Source of the DNA: Monarcha castaneiventris obscurior
Lineage: Eukaryota; Chordata; Aves; Passeriformes; Monarchidae
Length of the DNA stretch: 64,000 bases
Reading direction: 5' to 3'
Assembly: GCA_026261815.1 (NCBI GenBank)
Contig: JAMPIT010000856.1
Coordinates: forward strand, 8,602,001-8,666,000
A program made the position numbers and the translations under genes. Shown in pieces: positions 28,845 through 42,400 of this stretch; the first letter of the stretch is position 1, and each line of letters starts with the position of its first letter. Below the pieces are notes generated by a model. It made no database searches, was not told the DNA's origin, and saw only the letters and a program-made list of their open reading frames with translations.

Positions 28845-29655
28845 CTGCGGGGAGCAGAGGAGGTGCTGCAGGTGCTCACGGGTGCTGTGGCCCAAGGCCG
28901 GCTCCCTGCGGCTTGGCATGGCTGCCGTGCCAGCTGGACCAGCTTTGGTGCTTCCCCAAAGGTGTAGGAAAAGGACGTGGAAAAAATAATGTCTGAACTG
29001 GAGCAACAGGGCACGGATGTCCCCGTCGCTTCTAAAAGTAAAGTGTGGCCCAGGAGCCCCCATGTGGGATGAAGGATGTTTGTGTATTCAGTAAGAAAAT
29101 CCCTTAACACATAAACTTTAGGTAGCTGAACGCAATGCTCCCACAACCCAGCTCATCTGGGCATCCCTGGTGGGTTTGGGATTGACTTTCTTGTCTCGAG
29201 GATGAGGATCCACACGTTGCTGTGTTTGCCACAGTGGCCTCACACCCTGCTGGAGATGGTCCTGTGCAAGGAGCTGGTGCCAGACACGGGAAGGACCTAC
29301 AGCCAGCTGGTCAAGATCATACAGAAATAGGGGAAAAAAGAAACTTGGGACATGCAGAGTTTGTTGGAGTCAGCAGGGGCATGCAGGAATGGTGGAGATG
29401 GATGTTTGGCTCCATGGATCCCTCCCCTTGTTCAGAGCAGCCTGTGAGAAGACCCAACAAACTCCAGCATCCTCTGTGCAATGAGAAGGGAAATGCAGGT
29501 CTGAGGATGTAAATCCTGGCAGGAGGAGGTGGACAGGGTGGGGGAAAGCATGGGCAAGCAGTGGAGAAAGCAGGGAGGGAATTGAGTGTGGCAGTGGTGG
29601 GGATGTGCCTGTGGCCAGGGTGTCACAAGAGGGACAGAGGTCTGTCTGTACTTAC

Positions 29656-29727
29656 TGGCCACCAGGCCATGTCTCTCCCAGCAAGGAAATAGCCACTGAC
29701 GGTGTTCCTGTTCACCCTGCAGGAAGA
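29656..29727 (-). CDS. SLC5A10: SLC5A10 coding exon 2
   Basis: 24 codons, [20 protein letters not shown] then AWWP; acceptor CCTCCCAG, donor CCA|GTAAGT. Nearly identical to human exon 2. Confidence 0.95.
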
Positions 29728-30261
29728 CTGGGAGGAGGAAAGATCAGCACAGGGCACCCTTTCCCTAAAAACCCAGACAAGTCACCAGGACCCAAGTCTC
29801 CCAGACAAGAAGCCAAGAGACAGGAGACTCGATAATTAATGGGAGCTCTGCAACTTGAGCTTAATTACACGAAACGGTGGCTGCACCCCAGGTACCTGGA
29901 GCCATGAATAGCAAAGGAAGCACCTGGAGAGGGGGAAGCAGGGAGGATGTGCCTGTCCTCGTGCCATCCCCAGCAGACAGGTTGGCTAATAGGACCCAGC
30001 TTTGGCCAGGATTTTTCTGCAAGGCAGAATAAATGCAGTTGGAGAGTCTTTATCTGCAACTGCTGTAGCTGATGGGTTTTTCTGTTGTCAGGGCTGTTAC
30101 CAGCTCAACACCCTGTAATAGACAAGGGGCAGAGCTGCTCACACCCAGCAGATAGATGGTTAATTAGTTAATTCCATGGTTAATTCCACCTTGGTCCCAA
30201 GCTGTAGGAGCCTTTCCATAGGGGGTGAAAGGGGCAGAGGATTTATACAAAACAGAGCAAG

Positions 30262-30650
30262 TCACAGAATCCCAGAGTAGTTTGTGTTGGAAGGAACCTT
30301 AAAGCTCATCTTGTTCCAAACCCCTTCCACTATCCCAGGTTGCTCCAAGCCCCATCCAGCCTGGCCTTGGACACTTCCAGTGATCCAGGGGCAACCACAG
30401 CTTCTCTGGGAATCTGTGCCAGGGCCTCTCCACCATCACAGGAAAGGATTTCTTCCCAATATCCCATCTAACCCTGCCCTCAAGGCGGTAAGAAGCCATT
30501 TCTCCATGTCCTATCACTCCAGGACCGTGTCCGAAGTTCTTCTCCAGCTCTCATGGAGTCCCTTTAGGCACCAGAAGGGGCTTTAAGGTATCCCCAGACC
30601 TCTCTCTTTTCCAGGTGAACACCCCCAGCTCTCCCAGCCTGTCTCCACGC
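30262..30650 (-). mobile_element. CR1 LINE 3' fragment
   Basis: TCACAGAATCCCAGAGTAG, TTGGAAGGAACCTTAAAGCT, CTTCTCTGGGAATCTGTGCC, continuing to CAGCTCTCCCAGCCTGTCTC; one of the longest pieces in the window. Confidence 0.93.
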
Positions 30651-30783
30651 AGCACAACACAAAATACACAAGTGAAAACTACAAGAAAATAATAAAGGGA
30701 TTCAAAAAATTCCACACAGAAAAACCAGCCCTGAAAAGAAAACTATTCAAACAAGAAAGCAGAAAGGAACAAAAGACTCTTAC

Positions 30784-30897
30784 CCATATTCCCACGCCGA
30801 CGTTTAAGGAAAAATAAACCACTACAACAACAAGGTCAGCAACGCTGAACTGCTGTGAAGGGGTAACAGATCCAGCAGTGGAATTGAGCTCCATCAT
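30784..30897 (-). CDS. SLC5A10: SLC5A10 coding exon 1
   Basis: 38 codons from MMELNSTAGS to VGVGIW; donor TGG|GTAAGA, phase 0. N5 in NST is a likely extracellular glycosylation site, followed by the first transmembrane helix. Confidence 0.93.
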
Positions 30898-31387
30898 TCC
30901 TCTGCCTCCTCCTTCATCCTCAGCCTCACAGGGACAGTCACTGAATCAGTAACTTGTTAGCAGCACAAGGGCATTTATCATTAAACAGCCTAGCAGCAGG
31001 AATTGTGCTTCCAAAGGTACCTGGGTGGGCAGCCTGGCCTCCACTGCTTCCCGCCCCTCTCCACTCCCCAGGGAGCCAAAATCACTTGATTTTGGTGTCT
31101 CATAAATGAGCAGGGTTGAAAAATGCCCAGGTGATGCCTCACGTTCTTCCCTCCCTTTCCACCACTTCAATGCTATGAATAGCCAAAGGACCAGTAATCC
31201 AGCCTTATGGATGCAGTTTGTTCCCAAATTCCTGAGCCCTCGTGAGTATCATAATTGTTCTGCATGAAACTAGACGAGGTTGGGGGGTTTCTATGTTTTA
31301 AAGCAAAGATAGAACAGGAGCTGGGTGAATGCCCGAGGTGGAGCCTGGCACAGCAGTGAGGGCTGACCAGGAGAAACCCCCACAGAA

Positions 31388-31870
31388 GAGATCACAGAAT
31401 CATGGAATCATTTGGCCTAGAGAAGTCCTCTAAGATCATTGAGTTCAACCATTAATCCAGCACCCCCACAAAACCACATCCTCAAGTGCCACATCTACAC
31501 TGCTTTTAAATCCCTGGTGATTCCACCACTTGCCTGGGCAGCCTGTGCCAATGCCTGACAACCTTTCCCATGAAATTTTTCCTAATATCCAACCTAACCT
31601 CTCCAGGTGCAACTTGAGGCTTTCCTCTTGCTCTGTCACTTAACTTGGAAAAAAGACCAACCCCCACCTGGCTGCACCCTCCAGTCAGGGAGTTCTGGAG
31701 AGAGGAAGACACAGCTATTCCTCTGAAGGCCAACATGAGACAGGCACAGGAAACCACCCTAGAATTCCATGGGTTTGGGTATTTAGCCATCAGTTTGCTG
31801 CGCTGGACGCTTGGCTGGCTCATTCCCAAGTGGCAGCACACTTCCACAAGGTCTCACTAATAAAATAAAC
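31388..31870 (-). mobile_element. CR1 LINE 3' fragment, different subfamily
   Basis: CACAGAATCATGGAATCATT, AAGTGCCACATCTACACTGC, TGCCTGGGCAGCCTGTGCC, AATTTTTCCTAATATCCAAC; about 480 bp, with the AGTGCCACATCTACA-type interior also seen at 6986 and 47762. Confidence 0.92.
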
Positions 31871-32532
31871 ACAGTGCAGTTAATGTGCCCATCAGTGAGT
31901 CAGGTCAGCAGTTCTCTTCTCTTTGAAGGAGCCGTGGCAGCACCGGGAGCAGCTCTGCACATCCGTGAGAGGAACCGACCTTCCCCCTCAGTGCTCAGCT
32001 GGAATTTGACCTGCATTAACACATCCAGAGTACCCACACATGTCAATAAGTCAGCCTGGTGTATCCATTAACATTAAGGAAAGCACCTGGTTTCATCTTT
32101 TAAAGTCAATGAACCTTCCAAAGTCCTTGGAAGTTTGTCTCCAACGTAGAAACGGTGTCAACAAAGGTTAATTTTCACTTCTGAACACGCCAAAAGCTTT
32201 ATACTCATTTGTAGGACATGATGGAAAGATTAAACCAAACAACCTCTGTATGTTCATCAATTCCACCACTGTTTTCTCTGCAACAAGTGAGGAACTTGCA
32301 GTCTCTGGGACTGGGAGCTGCCTGGCAGCCAGCCGGCCATTCCACCCACACCTGCCCAAGGAGGGCTGGGAAAACAAACCTGGACAAGTTCAGCTCTGCA
32401 CTATGGTGTCTTTTTTAGCTCATCCACGCATTCAGGGCAGGCAAGAAACCTCAAAAAAAACCCCCAGTTTACCTGTGATGAGCTGATTTGGATTTTACCA
32501 GCTGGAACCTACACCCTCCCACAATATTCCCA

Positions 32533-32705
32533 AGTCAAAGAATCACAGAGTGGTTTGGATTGGGAGGGATCATCTCGTTCCAAAACCTTGCCATGGGCAG
32601 GGACACCTTCCACTATCCCAGGTTGCTCCAAGCTCCATCCAACCTGACCTTGGACACTTCCAGGGATCCAGGGGCAGCCACAGCTTCTCTGGGTAACCTG
32701 CACCA
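32533..32705 (-). mobile_element. CR1 LINE 3' fragment
   Basis: AAGAATCACAGAGTGGTTTG, GGACACCTTCCACTATCCCA, GGGCAGCCACAGCTTCTCTG; same subfamily as 30262-30650. Confidence 0.92.
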
Positions 32706-32799
32706 TTGAGCAAGTCTCTGTTGCTCCCTGACATCCACCTGCCATATTTAAGGATACACAGTTTAGAAGACAAAGAACCAGCACATGAACATTTTTAGA

Positions 32800-33313
32800 A
32801 AGCTCACACAAAACAAGTCTTTATTCTTTGTCGCAGAAAATAAATACAGGTGCATATTCCATATGCTTTTCTATAAAAGCACTCCTACAAAATCACTGAA
32901 CTGCATACAACAGTACAACCTTTTTGGCTTTTAAAATGCAAATATTATACAGTCACTTCATTTTGTTATCGTTTAAAGCACTTGTAGCAAGCAGCTTTGG
33001 AAAAGGAATGCTTAATTTAGAAGCCAAATTCTTGCCTCAAGTGCTTTGTGGGATTTTTCCATCATTATAGTGCAACTAACCTAAAAGCAACTAGAACAGT
33101 TTTTTGTAAAATGTTTACTCCCACCCACCCCCCAAAAAACCCTGCAAAGAAAAAAAAAAAAAACAGGTCTTAAAAACTGTTCTACCTTGATACTTAAACC
33201 AAGAGAAAACAAGAAGTGGCTCAATGGAAATATTAAAGTAAGCACGAAGCTTCACAGCTCGTTCTCCATTCGATTCCAGTTTGGCCCGGGGTGTTTCTTT
33301 AGAGGAAGAAGCA
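32800..33313 (-). other. PRPSAP2: PRPSAP2 3' UTR (inferred)
   Basis: AT-rich sequence after the TAA, ending about 20 nt past a minus-strand AATAAA at 32825-32820. A polyadenine-like tract at 33149-33163 (plus strand) interrupts it. Confidence 0.7.
32820..32825 (-). terminator. PRPSAP2: PRPSAP2 poly(A) signal AATAAA
   Basis: Exact AATAAA on the minus strand 490 nt after the stop codon. Confidence 0.65.
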
Positions 33314-33472
33314 TTAATCATCCACTCCTATATTCCTGAAAAGGTATGACATGGACTCTCCATTATGGATCCTGCGAATGGCTTCCGACAGGATCATGCT
33401 GATATCCACAGTCTTGATTTTAGGGCACTGAAGTTTTTGTATTTCATGTGGAATTGTGTTTGTAACAACCAC
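33314..33472 (-). CDS. PRPSAP2: PRPSAP2 coding exon 10 (terminal)
   Basis: 52 codons plus [23 protein letters not shown] through [10 protein letters not shown]; acceptor TCCTGTAG. Confidence 0.95.
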   Translation of the reverse strand: MVVTNTIPHEIQKLQCPKIKTVDISMILSEAIRRIHNGESMSYLFRNIGVDD

Positions 33473-36400
33473 CTACAGGAAGAAAAAGTGATCAGGAAAA
33501 CGTATCTCTGTTATGTTGTCCACTTTTCATATTGGAAATGCAAAAGGGAGTTTTACAGATCCCACAAAACCACTCTGGCTGACAAAACAACATTTTACAT
33601 TACTGTCAGGGTCACAATCTTAAGATCCATGTGTTGCCAGAGATTTCATGTATCCATGGACACTAAAGGTACTGTCCCTCCTTCCTTTCATTCATTCTGC
33701 CACACAGGCCCAGAGGAAGGGACAAAAATACCCCACCCACTGGAGGGAAAGGTGTGCTGATACTGACAGTTCAGCATCCCACCACTTCCCATTGCTACAG
33801 TTTAAGGACATGTGGATGCTAATATTCCAGCACACAATTCCATAGTAGGAAAGCCTGAACCCGGGAACCTCCCATCTAAATCCTTAATGCCAGCATATTT
33901 CAGTAAACAAATCAGGAGAAAATTGCTAGTTTAGAAAAACCCCAAATAATTTGATCAGAGCTCACTCCACACTTACCTCATCGATGGCAGACTCCTCGAT
34001 CAGCCGGGGAGCGTCTGAGGACAGCAGGCCATGGGTGGCCATGACAAAGATCTTGTAGGCCCCCCTCTCCTTGAGGGTCTCAGCTGCAGCCAGAAAGCTG
34101 TCAACATCATCTATGATGTCATCCTGCCAAAATCCCACAGTCACCGAGGGCTCACCACATCGGACACATCAACACAACACGTCTGGCTAATGCTGCAGCT
34201 TCAGCAAGTGTAACAAACCCCAAACTATCAGAAAATTGCCCTTTGCCTTGAGAAACCCAGAGATTACACTCTGCTTCAGAGAAATCCTAAGTGCACCAAG
34301 GAATCATAGAATGGCCTGGGTTGGAAGGGACCTTAAAGATCATCTCATTCCAGGCCCTGCCATGGGCAGGGACACCTTCCATTAGACCTGGTTGCTCAGA
34401 GTTCCACACAGCCTGGCCTTGAACACTTCCAGGGATGTGGAAGTGGAAACTCATGGAAACAAGGTCCAAATGCTGGACCAGAGTGGATCCCTTCATAGCT
34501 CCCAGTCAGCTTTTTGAGTGTGCTCAATGCTGCTCCATGCTATCAGAAGTCCACCAGAAACCAAAGTTTAGTGGCTGATACAGAACAGCTACTTGATTCC
34601 TGAAACTTTAACATGTTTAATGTAATTTATGAGAAGTGAGGGCATCTCACTTACCACAATGATAGCTATTCTTCCTCCTACATCTCCAACAACTGTGATG
34701 GGTGGTTTTTCCTTGGGAATCAGCACTGATTAATGGCAAATGTTTTTAGAGGGGAAGAAAGGAGAAAGTTTATATAATTTACTTCCAAGTATTGAAATAT
34801 CTGCTGGGTCACCACTATTAAAGTCATGAAGCAGCAACGATTTCAACAGCATTACTGAGAAAACCAGCAGGATACTAATACATAAATCATTTTTTAAAGC
34901 TTAATTAAAATATTAACGATATTAATTTATATCTGAATTGTTTACCAATTATATTAATTCTTAATTTCAGCACAAAAGCAGAGTGGCTTGCAGACATAAC
35001 CAGTTCAGTCACCCACTGACACCCAAGCTGGGTTTATGCACTGCAGCTGGTGGTGCAGTTGCATGTCACATCCATATTCAAGCAAGAAGGAATCTTTTTC
35101 TCCCCTACTAAGAAAGATTCTTTTTTTTTCTCTGTGAAGAACCACTCCTTTTAGACAATCCATCCCTGCCAGACCCAACCCCCAAACCCATGAAAACAAG
35201 AGGTAACACTTTCCCACACACACTTACTTACTGGGGATCTCCAGACTGGGATGGATAGCAGCTACATATTTGGCAGTAGGAGGTGAGTGCCGACCATCCA
35301 CCATGTCAGACTCAGCATCCTGAGCTTCCCCGTGGATCACGGCGATTCCCAACCGCAAGCGCTCAGCAAACGACTGTGCCCTGCAGAGAAAGGGTTAAAA
35401 GAACCCAGAAAAAGGTTAAATTTAAAATAATTCACATATGTACAATCCTAATCTATTTCCATTTTATTTCTAAGATTTCAGAGCGAAGTCAAATGTGCCT
35501 AAAATTTTAGGAGACTTCGTGGAAGAAGTCAGTTGCCCCTCAGTAACTTGTTTTTATCAGGCTTGGTAAAGTCAGAATAACCTTCAAAGTGCCCATATGG
35601 GCCTTAAAGCAACAGGATAAATGCTTCAAGTCACAAAATGCTGACTACTCCTTTCTGCTTTGCACAGCAGCCAAAGTAACATTTCCCAGCCTTCAGGATC
35701 CTTGGGATCCCGTGCTTTAGCAGGACATATCTAACAGTAACCAAGAACAGTCTTAATGTCTGGATTGTCTGTATTTATTAGGAAAAAAAATATTCACATG
35801 AAAAGAGAAAACAAGTGTTCACCTATTTATTTTAGTACTAAATAAAGACAATATCCCTGACCTGCTGACACATAACCTGAGACACCCTATGGAAAAGGGG
35901 ATCCAGATGATTATTCTGCCTGGAAAACCACACTTGACAGCTTGGATTTTTTAATTAGCTGACATGAAGTTCCTTCACAGTGCAGTACTTCTTCAACTAA
36001 AATTAGAAATTTCTGGAAAGAAGTGTAAGGTTAGCTGGGGGAGTGGGAAAAGCAGAAAATAGGAATTTGTATCCCAGATATTGGAAGCAGCAAATTCAAA
36101 TTAGCATATCCATCCCACTTTACTTTGCACACACAAGGGTTTGGGATCCTGCCTAAGCCACCCATCCAAGTCTCCTCTGGTCCAAGCAAGCCCAGCACAT
36201 CCAGAGTGATCCACTCTGCTCTACCATCAGCACCTCAGACCTATGCCTGAATCACCTCCTCTATCCTTAAGCCTTGTTGAACTATCCAAACAATCAAAAG
36301 TCCAGAGAATAACTTGCCCATCGTGATACTCTGTCAATTAAAAATGAAGAATCTTCCACCCTGTGGTTATCATAGTTATAATATTTTTGCAAGTAGTTAA

Positions 36401-39400
36401 TTACAAGTAATTATTATTCCAAACATTAAGAGTTATGACTTAGCAGGCATAACCGTATCAATAAAACCATAATAATTACCTTAAAATGCAGTATTAAACT
36501 GAATAAAGTTCAAAGCAACAGTGAAATGATTTATTAATTTTCCAGTGAGCTCAGAAACCGCAGAGACATTCCGAACTTCACCACGCAAGGGTTCTTTTTC
36601 ACAAGCAGGCATTCATCAGAAGTATTTTCCTAGATTGTTTTCAGCCTAATCCAGGCTGAAACATTCAATCATCCTTCTCCCAATACAATGTAACTCCTCA
36701 AATACTGCTTTAAATACTCATAGGAACATGGCAAGCTAAACAATGCAGCTCTGGGATCCTCTCCTCCAGAACTCACTGTGGGATGTGCAACTCATCTATT
36801 TGCTGGCATTGACAATTACTGGATAAGCATTAAAATGCTGCAACAAACACCTGCCTCCACCCAAGAGGCAATACTGACACTGCAGAAAAGAAATGGAAAA
36901 GAAACAAAATGTAAAATTACCTGGCCAAAACAAAAGAAATCACAAAAAGTACTGTTGGATAAAAAGATGACAAAAGGTGATTTGCTACATAAAATAAGAA
37001 AAACACGGAGTACCACAATTTGTTGGCATGGAAGTCTAAATAACTTTTCAACAAACTCATGGTTTGTCACCACAGCAAATACAGCATCTCTTAAACCATC
37101 ATCCAGCTCTTGCAGTGCCTGCTGACAGCACTGTAATTCCAGAGTTTAGGAACAGTCAACTAAAAAGCTTCACGGATTAAGAACAGTCATTCAGCCACCA
37201 AAACCTTCACAATCATCTCCAACAGCAATCCCAGTTTCACCATCTGTATTTAGGATCTGATCAACCATGTTCTTAGTTATGCCCATGTTAAGAAACTCAT
37301 CTGGATTAATGGCGTTACACTTCCAGCCACTTTTCCTCATTTAGAGCAGGAAATATATAATGTAAATGCACACAAATATAACATGATTAAAAACCTTCTT
37401 TACCATAAGCACAGCACTGATTTAACCCATCCTTTTGTATGTTTTATTTTTACTCTCCTGGATTTATTATGATTACAGCGATGATGTAAAAACTACATAG
37501 CTGATGAAGCAGAATTGGGAGGGGTGTGAAGGCTGCATCTTCTAATTACTGGATATCTGTCCTTCACTTGATCCTAAGAACAAAATCCCGACAGATTTCC
37601 TGCTCTAAGACAAGAGAGCAGATCTTACCCACCTCTTTGCAGACGCAGGAGATTTGGCCACAATTACAGCATTCCTGTAGTCTGGTATCTGTAGTAAATA
37701 ACAGATAGCAATGTCTACTTCATATCTTTAGACAAATTTAAACTCAGTAAGAATCAGAGAACTTTATTTTGCCAGAAGAATTTTAAGCATTGAACATTTT
37801 ACCTAAGAAAGTAACCTCAAGAATCCATGGTACATAATTAGGGTTGACAGCTCAGTAAAAACAGGTATTTAGAAAATTCAGATATTAACTTCAAACTGTA
37901 CCTTTCATAAACCCCATTTTATAGCACAGACAACAGAAAAGTAACTGCTTTAGCACATCAGGGTTACACCTACAAGTGTTAAAAGAAACAGGAAACCATC
38001 AAAATAAAAGTTTCCTGCTCAACTTAAATTGTCTTTAATCACTAAAAACCAGCATTTTACCATTTCCTATTGCTTTATAGAGTACCCCAAGACAGGTCAC
38101 ACCTCTCCCATCACATGACACTGGCTCTTTCTATGGACCATCAGAAGGGACAGAACTTCCAGAGTCACTGCACTGATCCTGGAGGCAGTCTCCTAGTGCT
38201 GCGAACTCTTCCACGCTGGCGAGCACGAGGAGATGCTGCTGCAAACACTGACAGCACCAGAGGGATGAGGCCAGGAGTCTGGATTTCCCTCTGAGGTCTC
38301 ACAGGTGTTTCAGTCAGGCTTCACAAGCACAGTCTGCTCCTGAGTTTTTGCTGCCCCTGCCCCATTCTCATACTGGTTTTTCACTCCAGACTCCTGTTCC
38401 GCATTTAACCAGCATTTTAGTCCCCGTCTCTCAAAAGTTTCTTATCCTCATCTCCATTTTCCCTGCAGTGACTCCACATCAGACTCAGCGTGCTTGTCTG
38501 TAACTTCTCAAGCATTCCACCATTCACACTTCCAGCCCTCCTTTCCAACAGCAACTACAACTACAACTCCCTCTGGTATCTCATCTTACCCCACTCCTTG
38601 CAAACTCAGCCTTTCCCTTCACTGTGCTGCCCTGGGATGATCCATCTCTACAGAGTGCAGCCCAAAGAGAACCTGTCTGTCATCCTATCCAAAAACCATA
38701 GTCCTGACAGAGCAGGTCCAGTCCTCAGAATCCCAGTGTTAAGGGATGGATGACTCTTCACTAAATACCTGCAAATTGATCTGTTAGGGATGTAATTTCA
38801 CAGATTTGTGGGGATGACACCCTGTCCTGCAGCTCATCACCTTGCTGGCAGATGTCAAATACCCATTCCAGAGCATAGAAATACTTGGGGTTTCTGCAAA
38901 CACAGTCAAAGTAAATTCTTCCACAATCTTATCCTCAAACATACAAACTGCACTGGCTGAATATTTCTAAAAGCTCTACCTGAAATGGGCATGGGAAAGA
39001 AAAAGTAAGCTCTGAATTTGGGCAAGGGTTCAACCAACTGAAAGTAAGAAATTTTCTGAGGACGTCAGGCAACATTAATAATCCACAGTGTTAGTAACTC
39101 CACCTATAAACTGGGAATTCAGCATGTTCTGTCCTTTATAAACACTGAGTTATACAAGAGGCTACAAAGATTAACATGATGGAAGGTATGGACAAGGCAG
39201 GGCCTGTCACTTGACATAATAAAGGCTTTGATCTTGTTCAGACATCATTGCCTCATTTTTCCCCTGCCAAATTACCAAATTTGTTCTCAGCTCTTCAAAA
39301 ATGAAGTCAGAAAGCCAGAAATGTCATCCAAAAGACACTAAGGTGTCAACAAGTCCATGTAACAGAGGGCTGCATCACTCTGGGATTAACACGTGCGCAA

Positions 39401-42400
39401 AGGAAAGAGAAGCCACCAAGTATCCAACGTTTGCCAGACATACAGAGGAAAACACCCAATTATTTTGGTATCACAGGATTTCACTGACTGGACTGTCTTC
39501 ATCCCAGAATAGTGAGTGATTCTCTTCACACCTAGGCATAAATTTCCAACAGGGAACAACTACAAGCCCTTGTCCTCATAACATTCAGTGAAATGTTCTT
39601 TAAGTGACCTTCATTCTTATCAAACCAGACTCCATTTCATGCTCCTCAGTACATCCCATCACAACTCCCACTGCTTTGAAAGCTCTGCCACTCCCAGTGC
39701 AGGATATCCAGCAAGTTGTGGCCACCAGGAACTTGAGATGAATACTAAATTCCTCCTGAGCAGCAAGGGATCTAAAGTTTTAAGCAAAGATACCATAAAT
39801 GATCTGGCTGGTGAAGGTACTTGCCAGTATGGATCCCATGTGATCAGATCCATTCAGTTAACTCTGGTTTTAGAAAGTCCCCTCATGGATGAGCTGAAGG
39901 ATGTAGAACTGAAAGTATCTTTCAAGATTTCTCTACACATACTTCAAATCTCTACAAATGGTCACTTGTTAGACTGTACAGCAGTGTCAGACTCACAGCT
40001 GCAACATTCTGTGTAAACCATTAAAAGCTCAGGAAATCAAAATGTGCTTCAAGACCAAATCAGAACCATGATCTTGTTATCAACCATAAACCAAACTTTT
40101 AAGCAACATATAAAGGCACAACTTGTCTTGTGTCTGTGTGTTTGGTTTTCCAGTTTTGTTCTTTGAAGTCAGGAAGTGCTTACAATGTGCAATGCTTCTC
40201 TCCTGGAACACAAGATGAATGACTGTGGCAAAGCCAGAGCCTGGAGTTTTGTTCTGCCATCCTCTTTGAGTCTATTACCAAATGAAATGATAATAAGAGA
40301 TTCAAATGGTAGCTGATTCCCCAAACAGATTTTAATACTGTCATAACAAAATCATGTTGGTTTGGGTTTCTTTAAGGGGGCGGGGTGGGGTGTGTTTTGT
40401 TTTTTAAATTGAGGCATTCCTATCTTTATAAAAAGAAATAGCTTGGATTCAAAAGCAAGAGTGAGCTAAAGCTTTTCTCTCAGCAGGAAGAAAGCACTTG
40501 CTTTATTCCAAATTACCATTAGTCAGAGGCTTAACGTGCATCTTATACCTACAATTATCATTTGTACATTTTGTATAGGTGAATCTACCAGTAGCACTTC
40601 TCAAAAACCTTATAAAAATAAGATGGAGAAATGGAGGCACAGATCATCCCAAGTTAAGCTCCTCAAGTCAAGACATGCAGTCTGAACAAACAGTGGGTAA
40701 GATTTCCACCCACCAGTCTTACTTTCAGAGCACAATCAATAGCTCTCTCATAGTTTACAACTTCCAAAGTGTTTCTTATAATGTGATTTAAATTTATACC
40801 CACACAAGCAGCCCATCCTATAAATGTCAAGGAAACTGGAAACAGGAAAGGAAGAGAACATCAAGAGCAAGAAAAATCAAATTTTTTTCAGTGTTAGGGG
40901 AATACATCTAAGAGAAAAACAGCATCACTGCATGGATAAGGAAACACCAGGTCTTCAGGAAAGCAGAAGTTTAACGTGTGGGGAAGAGAAGAACCACCAG
41001 CCCCAACACCACTCCCTACCCCAACATGACCCTTCCCCCCTTAAAATTCAGTTTGAAGAGTTAATCTTTTCAGAGGAATTTGTTTCAGATGCCCTGAGAC
41101 ATGATGAAAAAAAGAATTTAAAAAACCAACTGTAATAACAGGCCTTCCTCACCTCTTCTTGGATGTACTGGAGTAAAAATGGGGATGCTCTCAAGTTATC
41201 AACTGGAATATTGAAGAAGCCCTGAATTTCCTTCTGATGTAGATCCATGGTAATAAGATGAGTTAGTCCTTTAAAATGGAATAAGAAGACATACAGAGAA
41301 GCACATCAAGAACAGTAAGAGATACTTTCTAAGTTTCACTTCATTGCAGTTTGTCCAGAAAATCCCTAAGCTGAATGAGAACACTAAGTGAAAGTACATA
41401 ATAAATTAATTATGTCCCTCTTAAGCACATTGGCATTAACATGTTTTGAGACTTCTACAGATTTTTTTAAAAGAGCCTCAGAACACTGCACATAACTGAC
41501 TCTGCAGTGCCACACTGAGGCAGGCAAGATCCTTCTCCACTGGACATGGGACAAAATGGAAGCACTCATTTGTCCCATGTCACACAGCAAGGCCGTGGCA
41601 CGCTCATTAAGAGTTTTGAACTCCTGAAAAATGGGCCAAGCTCCTAATCAAAAACCACTTCTCTCAAAATAACAACCCAGATCACACAGTTTGTTATAAC
41701 TGCCTGTTTTTTCCCAGGGATGGGAGTGAAAGGAAAGGAGTAGAAAATGTGTTGAAGGCTGTGAAAATGAATAATCTCATTCTCCCACATGGTCTCAAAT
41801 GTAAAGGACAAAGTGCATTCATCCAACAAGTAAAAAGCAGGCCAGAAATGACAAGGCAAAACTGTTCCAGACTGTGAGAAAGGCAAAGGATGGTATTATG
41901 AGAGGTGGATACTACAGTCCAAAGCAGCTCAGTCCAGCAGACTAATTTTGCCAGCTCAGCACAACTCAATGTAAAATGATTGTATCAAATTTGGGGTTTT
42001 TATGAACTCATCATTTGGAAACATTTCTAATTACATTCTCCTTTTTATGTAGGTTTTAAACACATTAAAAGCTTGGCAGTTATTTTTAAACAGAGCCCAA
42101 ATTTGGGTACAGATCTCTCTAAACCTAGAAGCTGACAGCAGGAGCCCCCTTGCCCTGATTATTTAAGGACAGCCACATTCTTACCAGCTTTGCACATCAT
42201 CGAGGCCAGCAATTTAGAGACAATGGAGCCCCTTTTCCTCATCTTGCACTGTTTGCTGTAGGGGAAGTAAGGAATCACTCCAATAATGCTTTTGGCACAG
42301 GAGGTTTTACATGCATACACCATGATCAGGAGCTCCATGATGGTGGTATTCACATCCCTGCAAGGAGAAACATCTGTGTCTGTATCTGGTGCATAAAAAC

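Larger units (their letters stand above)
30898..32795. promoter_or_regulatory. PRPSAP2-SLC5A10 intergenic region, holding the SLC5A10 promoter
   Basis: 1.9 kb between the probable PRPSAP2 cleavage site and the SLC5A10 start codon, both genes on the minus strand. Contains two CR1 pieces (31388-31870 and 32533-32705). It is not a CpG island, which fits a tissue-restricted promoter (inference). No core element could be assigned. Confidence 0.5.

Noticed and set aside
39588..40016. 142-codon plus-strand frame in a PRPSAP2 intron
   Set aside because: No recognisable homology or start context; isolated in AT-rich intron.
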